The position numbers and the translations under genes were made by a program. This document shows, piece after piece, positions 6,203-12,899 of a DNA stretch of 12,899 nucleotides. Source of the DNA: a bacterium (lineage in GTDB: Bacteria > RBG-13-66-14); the NCBI GenBank assembly GCA_035528375.1, contig DATKYS010000081.1:1-12899 (forward strand), in the 5' to 3' direction. Numbering within the stretch: the first letter of the stretch is position 1; each line of letters begins with the position of its first letter. A model generated the notes under the pieces. That model was not told the origin of the DNA. It did not search any database and saw only the letters and a program-made list of their open reading frames with translations.

Positions 6203-6355
6203 TTAGACGGTCGCTCACATTAGGGCACCAGGCTTGACTTCCCGCAGCGGCCGAAGGAAAGATTAATACAGGGCGACCTCCATGTCAAGTAGGAGCGCCC
6301 TCCGTTTGGAAGGCGCACCGAGCAACAGAGGACCAGGACTTGCGAGCCACAAAGT

Positions 6356-6384
6356 AATATAGTCCGGTTTTTCCGGATTGTCAA
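6356..6384 (-). promoter_or_regulatory. Sigma70-type promoter for the minus-strand RNA
   Basis: Read on the minus strand: perfect -35 TTGACA (6384-6379), a 17-base spacer, and -10 TATATT (6361-6356, one mismatch to TATAAT). Transcription would begin near 6349. The spacer contains the dyad TCCGG-AAAAA-CCGGA (6377-6363), which could be a repressor site. The promoter lies just in front of, and pointing away from, the hub gene start at 6392. Confidence 0.65.
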
Positions 6385-6391
6385 GGTAAAA

Positions 6392-9300
6392 ATGGAACGG
6401 ATCAACGCCCCAGCTCAGACCGTGGAAATCCGCCTCGACTCCGGCGCGTGGGTGGACATCACCACCGCCGTCGAGGGCTTCGTCGTGCCCTCCTGGCGCG
6501 TGGAGGCCAAGACCGGCGAGATCATCTGCGACCAGGTTCGCGCCCGGGTCATCGTCCCGCTCCTCGAGGGGTTGGGCGTGACCATCCGTCGGGTACTCGA
6601 AGCGGGGCGGATAGACTTCCGCCTTTCCTTCCGCGAGGCGACGAGCGGCATGGCGCCCGTCGGCGCGACCCCGGCTTTCCGCGGGCGGGTGGTGGAGCTG
6701 GCGCGGCTGACCAAGCTCAGGGCCGGGGACACCCTCGATCTCACCGTCCACGACCTTCTGAAGGCGGGGAACGAATTACAGCCGTCGGCGCCCATCCTCA
6801 TCTCCACCGAGCCCGCGCGCTACGACGCGGTGATTCGGGAATTGGCCGCCGAGATGGACTTGACCGTGGGCGATTTCCACGGGACCGGTATCTCGGCGAC
6901 GACCCCCTACGTCACCCACCACCCCCGGCCGGGTGGGGTGGACGCCACGGTCCAAATCCGGGGCCTGGCCTGGTGGCCGGTTCACGGGTTGCTCCTGTGC
7001 GGAGCCGGAGAGAGCATCTTCGGCTATTCACCCTCGACGGGGGCGAGCTACGAGCTGGCCGTCCCCCCCTGGCCCATTCCGCTCAACCCGACGCGGCAGA
7101 TAGAGACCATTTGGGTGGACGGGACCGATGTTTACGGCGTGAATCTCCCCCTCCCCGACGCGGCCGCGACCGCCCCCGGCTACATCATCAAGGCCGACCT
7201 GTCGGGATTCACCCCGCACATTGTCGCCCCGCCGGTACATTACACCGTTTACACCGAGCCGTTCAAGCTGTGGAACGCGGGAATGGCGCGGATAAAGTCT
7301 AGGGCGGCGGAATGGCGGCTGCCAAAGCCGGTGGGCGCGGGCGATTTATTCATCTACAAGGGGAACGCCATCGGCCTGGCCGGGCCGGTGGAAAAGGACT
7401 ACGCGCCCGGTCCAACCGTTTTCGACGCGGAGTTTACATTAGGTGAAGATACCCACATCTACCGGGCATTCGCCCGGGATTTCTCTCGCGTGCTAGGCAA
7501 GCCGGGTATCCATCGTGAATACGCGTCGGAAAACCCGCTCATGTACGGTCGTAATCTCTTCCTCCCCGAGGAAACCGCCGTCGGTGTGGAGTTCACCGAA
7601 AGCAACCGGAGGCCCGCCGACGTGACGGCCTACCGGATGCCGGGGCCTTTGGCCTACTACATCCCGCGGTTCAGCCCCGACGGAGACGATTGGGTCTACG
7701 ATGTCGGCAGTGGGTTGCCCTACGCCGAAAATGCGGGCAAGCTCCCATGTACCTTGCCGGCTGGATACTATGCCTTCATAAATCACGGCGGAAGCCGCAG
7801 GAATTATTCCGGCCCCCCGGAGCCCGAGAAGGTATCAGCCTTCGAGATTTCCTTCACCCGGGCGCAACGCCGCCCCTCGGTAGTCTTTACCTCGGCGGGT
7901 GATAAAATCTTTACCGCCGAGGACGACGTGGACATCTCCACCCTGACCAATCCCCTGGGACCCCTGGCGGACAACAATACCAATGAATATGAGAGGCTTT
8001 ACTACCGGGATTTGACCGCGGGAACACGGTGGTTGATAGCGGGGTTTCCCAGCCGCGCACATTCCGTGCGAATGGCCCGCCTGGGTGATTCCGAGGCTTT
8101 GGTGATATTCGCCCGAGAGGATGGGATGCCCGGGTCCTACAACCACACGGCGCCGCTGACCAGGCTGGTCCTCAGCCGGGTGCGTAAGTCTTATCCCCTC
8201 TGGGACTTGACCAGCCTCGGGGGCTGGACGATCAACGACGACCCGAACGCCTACTACCACTACACCCCGACGAGCCTGGCTCATTTAAATGGGAAGGCTT
8301 ACGTCGGCTACACCCGGACCACCCAGCGATTCGTCACCCTGGAGGGCGCCCCCGTCACCCGGGCTTACGTTGATTGGGAGCAGGACGGATTCGTCTTCAA
8401 CATGGGCCATTCCATCGTCGAGGTCGGTGCCTATCTCATGGATGACATCAAGGTCGGGGACCGCATCCGTTTGTGGCCGAAAAAGCCCAAACACCTCCCC
8501 TACGCGCCGCTACCCCGGACCATCACCGACATCGAGTGGATAAATGCAGATATGGTGACCAGGCTCACGGTGAGCCCGCCTTTGGATTGCTCGAACGGGG
8601 CTTTACGCCCGGAAGATCGGATTATCGAGCTTCTCAGCCCGCTGGAAAGCACTCACACCAAGGGTATCGAGGAGTACGACTCCGGGTATGGAGATCAATT
8701 CGACGGCCCGCCGACCCTCCAGGTCGAGGCCGAGGCCCGCGAAATCCGTACCTACTTCCGGGCCTACGACCTCATTACGGATACCTGGGGCGCCCCGCTC
8801 GACTTCGGCCGCGAGGACGTGACCGAGGAACTCACCGCCGAGGACGACCCGGAGAACCAACGGGCGACGCTCTCCCTCTCGAACGCCTTCCCCGACCCGG
8901 CGCTCATCACGGTGAAGCTGGGCGATTCCCCGGTTTCCTTCACCGTGGATACCGACGAACTCTACGAAACGGGAGACTGCATCCTGGCGCTCTCCCGGCG
9001 GTACGTCGGGCTGGAGTTGACCGTCGCCTATTCTTACTGGGATGCGTCGCTGCGGTTCACCGAGATGACCACGGTCGGCTCCACCGTCTACTACACCCGG
9101 GGGAAGGAGCTGCGGTCTTATTCCGGCTCCGTGGTCGGGCACGGCGAGGTCCACTACCAAGCCTCGGGGACCGCTTCACCCCTGGTGATTCCGGCGGCGG
9201 TGTCCCCCACAACCGTCTACGGCGTGGCCGAAGGCGGCGGGAACTACCCCTACCAGCTTTCGGTGAACCACTCGCTCAACGTCGGCGACCGCTCCGGGTG

Positions 9301-9829
9301 GGCCGGGAAGGGCCTGGCCTCCTGCCTGGCCGAGGTGGCCCTGGCGCTCGGGTGCATCTTCTGGGTGGACGGCAGCGGGGTGATCCACTTCGTCCCGAGG
9401 GGCTGGCGGCGGGGGAGAACCACCGTCCCCCCCGAGGAAGTGCTGGACTACCAGGAGCCGGGGGCCTGGCAGCGGGCGGCGCCGGCGGTGACCGTCGGTT
9501 GGCCGGGCGGCGAGGAGACGGCTGGGGTGCTCTCCGCCACGAGGCTCACCGACAACGAGAGCTTCAGCGCGCCGCTGGTGACCTCGGCGGGTTGGGCACG
9601 CCTGCTGGCGAACCTTCTCTATATGGCTAAGAGCAACCGCGGCAGCCGGGCCGAGGTGACGCTGGCCGGGTTGCGGCTGGACATCGAGACCGGCGATGGG
9701 TTGAGACTCGGGCTCGCCGGGGCGACCTCGCCCGACGACGGCTGCGGGGTCGTGGTGGGAATCGAGCCGCGATTGAACTTCGGCGAGGCGGCGACGCGGT
9801 TCGCTCTGGAGTTAGAGGATGGTACATAA
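6392..9829 (+). CDS. Tail hub / baseplate protein with large insertion
   Basis: A 1145-residue protein following the tape-measure gene, the place of the tail hub. Residues 1-130 (VEIRLDSGAWVDITTAVEGF, then FRGRVVELARLTKLRAGDTL) look like the first hub domain. Residues about 945-1145 (WAGKGLASCLAEVALALGC, FWVDGSGVIHFVPRGW) resemble the second domain of gp27/gp44-like hub proteins. Between them, about residues 185-940 contain short strand-turn repeats (GESIFGYSPSTGASYEL, then IIKADLSGFTPHIV, SAGDKIFTAEDDVD) that look like beta-propeller or other all-beta blades, perhaps receptor- or glycan-binding. No lysozyme or peptidase motif is seen. Bases 6900-8700 look a little less GC-rich than the ends. 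ATG 6392 has only a weak AAGG (6384-6387) upstream. Confidence 0.65.
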   Translation: MERINAPAQTVEIRLDSGAWVDITTAVEGFVVPSWRVEAKTGEIICDQVRARVIVPLLEGLGVTIRRVLEAGRIDFRLSFREATSGMAPVGATPAFRGRVVELARLTKLRAGDTLDLTVHDLLKAGNELQPSAPILISTEPARYDAVIRELAAEMDLTVGDFHGTGISATTPYVTHHPRPGGVDATVQIRGLAWWPVHGLLLCGAGESIFGYSPSTGASYELAVPPWPIPLNPTRQIETIWVDGTDVYGVNLPLPDAAATAPGYIIKADLSGFTPHIVAPPVHYTVYTEPFKLWNAGMARIKSRAAEWRLPKPVGAGDLFIYKGNAIGLAGPVEKDYAPGPTVFDAEFTLGEDTHIYRAFARDFSRVLGKPGIHREYASENPLMYGRNLFLPEETAVGVEFTESNRRPADVTAYRMPGPLAYYIPRFSPDGDDWVYDVGSGLPYAENAGKLPCTLPAGYYAFINHGGSRRNYSGPPEPEKVSAFEISFTRAQRRPSVVFTSAGDKIFTAEDDVDISTLTNPLGPLADNNTNEYERLYYRDLTAGTRWLIAGFPSRAHSVRMARLGDSEALVIFAREDGMPGSYNHTAPLTRLVLSRVRKSYPLWDLTSLGGWTINDDPNAYYHYTPTSLAHLNGKAYVGYTRTTQRFVTLEGAPVTRAYVDWEQDGFVFNMGHSIVEVGAYLMDDIKVGDRIRLWPKKPKHLPYAPLPRTITDIEWINADMVTRLTVSPPLDCSNGALRPEDRIIELLSPLESTHTKGIEEYDSGYGDQFDGPPTLQVEAEAREIRTYFRAYDLITDTWGAPLDFGREDVTEELTAEDDPENQRATLSLSNAFPDPALITVKLGDSPVSFTVDTDELYETGDCILALSRRYVGLELTVAYSYWDASLRFTEMTTVGSTVYYTRGKELRSYSGSVVGHGEVHYQASGTASPLVIPAAVSPTTVYGVAEGGGNYPYQLSVNHSLNVGDRSGWAGKGLASCLAEVALALGCIFWVDGSGVIHFVPRGWRRGRTTVPPEEVLDYQEPGAWQRAAPAVTVGWPGGEETAGVLSATRLTDNESFSAPLVTSAGWARLLANLLYMAKSNRGSRAEVTLAGLRLDIETGDGLRLGLAGATSPDDGCGVVVGIEPRLNFGEAATRFALELEDGT

Positions 9830-9872
9830 AAGAAATATTATCATGCATTTATGACATTAACGTGATTTTGAT

Positions 9873-9893
9873 TCAAGATTTTCTTGATTTTTT
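9873..9893 (+). terminator. Weak AT-rich intrinsic terminator after the hub gene
   Basis: TCAAGA (9873-9878), loop TTT, TCTTGA (9882-9887), followed by six T's (9888-9893). The stem has only two G-C pairs, so it is weak. It lies 44 bases after the hub stop and would end the late operon before the cassette. Its right arm overlaps the proposed -35 box of the cassette promoter. Confidence 0.45.
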
Positions 9894-9912
9894 CTGTAAT
9901 TACGTGTAAACT
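9884..9912 (+). promoter_or_regulatory. Promoter of the XRE-ImmA / PIN cassette
   Basis: TTGATT (9884-9889), a 17-base spacer and TAAACT (9907-9912), each four of six to consensus, lie 23 bases before ATG 9936. AGGAGGG (9926-9932) is the ribosome binding site. XRE-ImmA proteins commonly regulate their own promoter, so an operator is expected here, but I see no clear dyad beyond the overlapping TCAAGA/TCTTGA repeat. Confidence 0.5.
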
Positions 9913-9935
9913 AGAGCAGGTAGTTAGGAGGGAAT

Positions 9936-11102
9936 ATGCGTAGCTTGAGCAGCAGCATTGATAAAGATATCGGTTTGCGCATTAAGGAAGTCCGGACCGA
10001 TGTAGGAATAACGCAAGGGGATCTGGCTAAAGAAATAGGAGTTGGCTCTGCTCAGATTATTTCTGATATAGAGCAGGGAAAAAGAGCGTTAAAGGCTAGT
10101 GAATTAAATAAATTAGCGAATGCCCTTTTTAAAGATCCTGTTTTCTTTTTAAAAATTGACAAATCTAAAGGTAAACCGGCTCTTTTATACAGGGGCGATG
10201 AACGATGTGAGGTGGGTAGCCTTGGTAAAGTCGGGGCATACTTTATTCAGAAGTGTGAACAATATCGTCATCTAGAAACTTTGCTTGATAAAAAACCAGC
10301 ATCACAGCTCTATCAAGAAGAAATTAATATCACCCATACTAGGGAAGACTATGCTTGGGCGGATAAACTAGGTAACCAAACACGTAAATTGTTTCAATTA
10401 GGTGCGCGGCCCGCGCGGGTTCTTTGCAGCATACTCGAGCAAATTTATAATATAAAGATTTGGTTTAAAAGAGGTATGGATAAATCGGCATGTGCAACCA
10501 TCACAGATTTTGGTCCTGCAATTTTAATAAATAGTGAAGATTCTCCGTGGAGACGTAATTACGATTTAGCACATGAATTATTTCATTTGATCACATGGGA
10601 GTCTTTTATTAAACAAGCAGACAACGATCCAGATTGGCATGATCAGCTTGAAAAATTAGCTGATGTCTTCGCCTCGACCTTATTGTTACCTGAGGAAGAG
10701 ATTAGAAGTGAATTCGCATCTAGAATACGAAATGATAGTATCTCCTATCTCGATTTGATTAATATTGCACGTGATTTTGAGGTTTCGACTTCAGCTTTAC
10801 TTTGGCGCTTTGTAAATATTGGTCTCCTAAAGCGAAAAGACATCTTGAGCGCCCTCCAAGATAGGTATTTCAAAGCCCAAGATAAATCGGAGCGCGTTGG
10901 TGATTGGCTGCAGCCCCCCGATTTTCCTGATAGGTTTGTTCAATTAGCGATCACTGCGCATAATATTGGTAGGCTTGCAAAAGGTCAATTAGCTCGCTAT
11001 CTCCAAACGTCTATACCAGAGGTTGAAGATGTAGTAAGAGAATACGGTTATAACCTGGGGATTATTAATGGCAGCGATACAACATCTAGCTTTAGATGCT
11101 AA
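9936..11102 (+). CDS. XRE-family regulator fused to ImmA/IrrE metallopeptidase
   Basis: The 388-residue protein begins with a helix-turn-helix of XRE type at about residues 13-62 (IGLRIKEVRTDVGITQGDLA, then IGVGSAQIISDIEQGKRAL). The middle carries HELFH (213-217), the zinc-binding HExxH of the ImmA/IrrE family, with LEKLADVFASTLLLPEEE (from about 238) as the usual following segment that supplies the third ligand. In ICEBs1 and Deinococcus relatives such proteins cleave repressors; XRE fusions act as antitoxin-like regulators in several two-gene systems. A C-terminal helical region (about 270-388) has no recognised family. It overlaps the PIN gene by 35 bases, implying coupled translation. AT-rich codon use marks it as foreign to the phage genes. 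The XRE and ImmA calls are secure; the substrate is unknown. Confidence 0.88.
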   Translation: MRSLSSSIDKDIGLRIKEVRTDVGITQGDLAKEIGVGSAQIISDIEQGKRALKASELNKLANALFKDPVFFLKIDKSKGKPALLYRGDERCEVGSLGKVGAYFIQKCEQYRHLETLLDKKPASQLYQEEINITHTREDYAWADKLGNQTRKLFQLGARPARVLCSILEQIYNIKIWFKRGMDKSACATITDFGPAILINSEDSPWRRNYDLAHELFHLITWESFIKQADNDPDWHDQLEKLADVFASTLLLPEEEIRSEFASRIRNDSISYLDLINIARDFEVSTSALLWRFVNIGLLKRKDILSALQDRYFKAQDKSERVGDWLQPPDFPDRFVQLAITAHNIGRLAKGQLARYLQTSIPEVEDVVREYGYNLGIINGSDTTSSFRC

Positions 11103-11592
11103 TATTATAATCGAAGCATTTAAACTTAATGCATGGAAACCCCTTGCAGATAAATTCAATATTGTCGTTACTAGTACAATCATTGAAGAGGCATCTTTTT
11201 TTATAATAGACAGTAAAAGGATCAGTATATCAAAGAGTGAATTCGGTAAATGCACACAAATAGACCCTAATCTTCAGGAATTACAAGATATTGTCGACAT
11301 TTTTGATAATGTTCTATTACAATCGGTTGAACAAGGCGAAATTGAAATATTAGCTTTGGTTAAAGCAGGGAAATTACCTGAGGAGTGTAGAATTTGTACT
11401 TCTGATGGACCAGCCGTTATTGCTGCATGTCTGCTTGAGTATGGGAGTTTTTGTGTATCTTTTGAATCGCTATTACGTAAAATAGGTTTTACAAAAAGTT
11501 TAGATTATCAATTTACAGAAGAGTTTTTAACAAGAAAGGTGACAGAAGGAAAACAAAATAGGATCCAAGGAGTAGGTTTACGCAAGCGATAG
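11068..11592 (+). CDS. PIN-domain nuclease, probable toxin partner
   Basis: The 174-residue protein has the PIN-domain arrangement: LALDANIIIEAF with D10, an acidic pair E40-E41 after VVTSTII, GEIEILAL with E91 and E93, and CTSDGPAVIAAC with D113. These are the acidic positions that bind metal in VapC-type ribonucleases. The length is above the usual 130-150 because of a charged extension at the C-terminus (about 150-174, ending RKR). Its start lies inside the end of the XRE-ImmA gene, with a weak GGGG upstream, so it is likely translated by coupling. Together they resemble XRE-ImmA plus PIN toxin-antitoxin-like pairs, in which the first protein represses and neutralises the second. RNA targeting is inferred from the family only. 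A terminator follows at 11622. Confidence 0.75.
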   Translation: MAAIQHLALDANIIIEAFKLNAWKPLADKFNIVVTSTIIEEASFFIIDSKRISISKSEFGKCTQIDPNLQELQDIVDIFDNVLLQSVEQGEIEILALVKAGKLPEECRICTSDGPAVIAACLLEYGSFCVSFESLLRKIGFTKSLDYQFTEEFLTRKVTEGKQNRIQGVGLRKR

Positions 11593-11621
11593 AATAAAAT
11601 TGTATGTTTTTACGATGAGGC

Positions 11622-11644
11622 GCCATCTTAGGGATGGCTTTTTT
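11622..11644 (+). terminator. Intrinsic terminator of the cassette
   Basis: GCCATC (11622-11627), loop TTAGG, GATGGC (11633-11638), then six T's (11639-11644). It is a good rho-independent terminator 30 bases after the PIN stop. The next phage gene starts at 11657, so it must be transcribed by read-through, antitermination or an unseen promoter. Confidence 0.8.
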
Positions 11645-11656
11645 AGTGGAGGATTG

Positions 11657-12226
11657 ATGCCCTGGGGCGACACGGATTCGGGCGGCAAGTTGCGGCCCAA
11701 GGTCAGTTTCTCCGGCGGAGCGATGGGCATCCCCGACCTCACCTTCCCGGAGTTCGGGTTTACCCGGCTGGACGAGGATTGGGTGCCGGAGAAGATAGTC
11801 AACGCGGCGGCGGACGCCTCCCGGACCGTCTCCGAGAGCATCGTCGGCTACCGCGGCGTCTTCACCGTTCACTACGCCTACCTCTCCGCGATAGATCGGC
11901 GGCGCATTGCCCGCATCGTCAACGTCGGCGGCCGGGTGTACTTCTACCCCCACTCCGACGTGTTGGAAAACTACCTCTGTCGGGTGTCGTCCACCACGGG
12001 CATCATGCAGCAGCTCGGCGGAAGAACCAGCGGCTACGGGCCGCTGTCCATCACCTTCGAGACGGTCACGCTCCGCGCCTCGGTGCCCTGCGAGGATGAA
12101 GGACGGTCGCACTTCTCCGACAAGGACCTGGCCTACGGCCCGACGGACGAGATTTGCTGCTTCTCCGACAAGGACCTGGCCTACGACCCCGGCGATAAGA
12201 TCGGGTGGTTCAACAAGGCGGAGTGA
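11657..12226 (+). CDS. Baseplate / tail-tip protein with C-terminal 16-residue repeat
   Basis: A 189-residue GC-rich protein. GGAGG (11647-11651) selects ATG 11657. An upstream in-frame ATG at 11600 lies before the terminator and lacks a site. The body has a beta-rich pattern similar to tail-tip and distal-tail proteins (GYRGVFTVHYAYLSAIDRR, then NVGGRVYFYPHSDVLENYLC, TSGYGPLSITFETVTL). I do not recognise a named family. The C-terminus is a two-copy repeat of 16 residues (FSDKDLAYGPTDEICC and FSDKDLAYDPGDKIGW) plus FNKAE, encoded by near-identical 25-base blocks at 12113-12137 and 12161-12185. Such repeats may be an expanding receptor-contact segment. Separation from the hub gene by the AT-rich cassette suggests the cassette split the tail module. 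Confidence 0.5.
   Translation: MPWGDTDSGGKLRPKVSFSGGAMGIPDLTFPEFGFTRLDEDWVPEKIVNAAADASRTVSESIVGYRGVFTVHYAYLSAIDRRRIARIVNVGGRVYFYPHSDVLENYLCRVSSTTGIMQQLGGRTSGYGPLSITFETVTLRASVPCEDEGRSHFSDKDLAYGPTDEICCFSDKDLAYDPGDKIGWFNKAE
12113..12185 (+). repeat. 48-base tandem repeat in the tail-tip gene
   Basis: A 25-base block beginning TTCTCCGACAAGGACCTGG occurs at 12113-12137 and again identically at 12161-12185, a period of 48 bases or 16 codons. The remaining 23 bases of each unit differ. This suggests recent duplication with relaxed selection between the conserved blocks. Confidence 0.85.
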
Positions 12227-12334
12227 AGGAATTGGCGGGAAGTTGTATCGTATTACACGATGGCACAGATTATGCTGCGGTCCGAAGGTGGGCGGCTTTA
12301 CTACCGTAGGCCAAAAAATCAGGCCAGTAGGGGG

Positions 12335-12363
12335 TTGACAAATTAGATAAATCCGTCTAAGTT
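12335..12363 (+). promoter_or_regulatory. Possible promoter of the HicB-like gene
   Basis: A perfect -35 TTGACA (12335-12340) is followed at 17 bases by TAAGTT (12358-12363), a weak -10 with three of six consensus bases. It lies 26 bases before GTG 12390. The 108 bases between the tail-tip stop and this site show no other feature. Confidence 0.4.
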
Positions 12364-12389
12364 GTGTGTGGATAGAAGAGGAGGCGCTA

Positions 12390-12722
12390 GTGTTTCCAGG
12401 AACTCGCATTACTTGGCGTTTGCCCTACGTTGTGACAAAAAAGGCCAAATGGACGGTTGCATGCTGTCCCGTATTAGACCTTTTCGCGCAGGGAGGCGAC
12501 GAAAAAGAAGCGAAAAGGAACCTTGTTGACATGATTCAGTTGTTTATTGAGTCGTGTTATGAAAGAAACACGCTTGACGAAGCGTTAAAAGAATGCGGAT
12601 TTAAGGTATTCCATAAAGAAGACACCCCGATGGGGGTTGCCCCGCTTAAAATAGAGCCCAACTACCTTAATGTGCAGTTACCCCTGAGCGTGGTAAAGTC
12701 GGCTACAAGATGCCGCGCATAG
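12390..12722 (+). CDS. hicB: HicB-like antitoxin
   Basis: The 110-residue protein has the HicB partial RNase H-like fold pattern: WTVACCPVLDLFAQGGDEKE followed by KRNLVDMIQLFIES and then TLDEALKECGF, with a C-terminal LNVQLPLSVVKSATRCRA that is common in this family. HicB neutralises the HicA mRNA interferase. AGGAGG (12379-12384) lies five bases before GTG 12390; the upstream in-frame GTG 12366 sits within the promoter region and has no site. The gene overlaps by 13 bases an ATG-started frame (12710) that looks like the beginning of HicA. Composition is less GC-rich than the phage genes, so it is probably acquired separately. It could also act as a solitary HicB-like regulator. Confidence 0.75.
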   Translation: MFPGTRITWRLPYVVTKKAKWTVACCPVLDLFAQGGDEKEAKRNLVDMIQLFIESCYERNTLDEALKECGFKVFHKEDTPMGVAPLKIEPNYLNVQLPLSVVKSATRCRA

Positions 12723-12899
12723 TACCTGTGCATTGGCGGGTACTTGAGTGTATTTTTAAAGGGATCGTCTTACCTAAACGGACCATTATCCGTGTTCATA
12801 ACGCTAGAGACACGTTGATTGAGGAGTGTTATCCTGCCACAGATGTGAGGAGGCAAAAGTGGCAGGAAAGGCGTCATCCGACCGGCACATCAAGTGCCC
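12710..12899 (+). pseudogene. HicA-like start, probably decayed (runs off the window)
   Basis: ATG 12710 overlaps the hicB end and starts MPRIVPVHWRVLECIFKG, which closely matches the N-terminus of HicA toxins linked to this HicB type. After residue 18 the frame reads IVLPKRTIIRVHNARD and loses the expected GSH or GDH motif. In the two other frames of the same stretch I can read DHY (around 12780) and VFIT (around 12793), as if small indels broke a GDHYVFI-like segment. The frame is open to the window end, so a full-length but diverged gene is not excluded. GTG 12859 inside it has AGGAGG (12848-12853) and may start another gene in a different frame. Confidence 0.4.
12859..12899 (+). CDS. Possible start of a further gene (partial)
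   Basis: GTG 12859 is preceded by AGGAGG (12848-12853) at five bases and opens MAGKASSDRHIKCP to the window end. This is too little for identification. An inverted repeat, CCTGCCAC (12833-12840) with GTGGCAGG (12859-12866), spans the ribosome binding site and could fold over it. Confidence 0.25.
   Translation, partial: MAGKASSDRHIKC

Larger units (their letters stand above)
6099..6349 (-). ncRNA. Structured minus-strand RNA with tRNA-like 3' domain
   Basis: A transcript from the promoter at 6356-6384 to the terminator at 6099-6120 would be about 250 bases. It lies opposite the phage genes in an otherwise empty gap. Visible structure in 5' to 3' order: a nine-pair hairpin at 6316-6295 (GCGCCTTCC, loop AAAC, GGAGGGCGC, one G-U pair); a possible six-pair long-range stem between 6289-6284 (CTTGAC) and 6238-6233 (GTCAAG); the tRNA-like element 6202-6134; and the terminator hairpin. 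It lacks the conserved tmRNA 5' sequence. No convincing ORF with a ribosome binding site is inside. Possible roles are a tRNA precursor with a long leader, an antisense regulator of the late operon, or a decoy RNA; the sequence does not decide. Confidence 0.55.
9830..11644. mobile_element. AT-rich accessory cassette (moron-like)
   Basis: Base composition falls sharply from GC-rich to AT-rich just after the hub stop and returns to GC-rich after the terminator at 11622-11644. The segment contains its own promoter, two overlapping genes and terminators, the organisation of a moron, an independently expressed cargo unit inserted between virion genes. No transposase, inverted repeats or target duplications are visible, so the mechanism of arrival is unknown. 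The next phage gene begins 12 bases past the terminator. Confidence 0.75.

Noticed and set aside
6099-6349. tmRNA for the minus-strand RNA
   Set aside because: The T arm and acceptor resemble the tmRNA 3' end, but the 5' end does not show the conserved tmRNA start, no tag-like reading frame is visible, and the 5' acceptor strand lies only 61 bases away.
6220-6405. 61-codon minus-strand open frame over the promoter region
   Set aside because: Its start lies upstream of the proposed transcription start, it has no ribosome binding site and its product has no recognisable feature.
11600-11656. ATG 11600 as start of the tail-tip gene
   Set aside because: It would translate through the cassette terminator; GGAGG and ATG 11657 follow that terminator.

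Overview
The window is part of a prophage (or phage-derived particle locus) in a GC-rich bacterium. Genes of the structural module have a strong G/C bias at third codon positions. Gaps near the left end are packed with short GC-rich palindromic repeats of the kind scattered through bacterial chromosomes, which suggests host chromosome. No rRNA or host marker gene is present, so I cannot name the taxon; an uncultivated GC-rich lineage is my inference.

Layout. 1-201 is the 3' end of an unrecognised gene. 202-470 is a repeat-rich gap. 471-6100 is a head and tail operon on the + strand: Mu gpI-like protease/scaffold (471-1292), a second repeat-rich gap (1293-1790), decoration protein, Mu gpT-like major capsid protein, gp36-like connector, tail-completion-like protein, tail tube protein, tail assembly chaperone with a probable -1 frameshift extension, and a very short tape-measure protein. 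The head genes resemble Mu, while the tail genes follow the order of long non-contractile tails. 6392-9829 is a 1145-residue tail hub protein whose two hub-like ends are separated by a large insertion. 11657-12226 is another baseplate or tail-tip protein.

Three things interrupt this operon. First, 6099-6384 holds what looks like an independent minus-strand RNA gene. It has a near-consensus promoter with a 17-base spacer, a strong hairpin, a tRNA-like 3' domain and an intrinsic terminator with a TTCG loop and six T's. Second, 9830-11644 is a visibly AT-rich cassette with its own promoter and terminator. It encodes an XRE-ImmA/IrrE fusion protein overlapping a PIN-domain protein, a toxin-antitoxin-like or defence-like pair. 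Third, 12335-12899 carries a HicB-like antitoxin followed by what may be a decayed HicA.

The capsid, connector and tail proteins would build a small-headed virion or tailed particle; a 207-residue tape measure implies a very short tail. The AT-rich pair and the HicB region are accessory cargo. The most unusual item is the antisense tRNA-like RNA between the tape-measure and hub genes.
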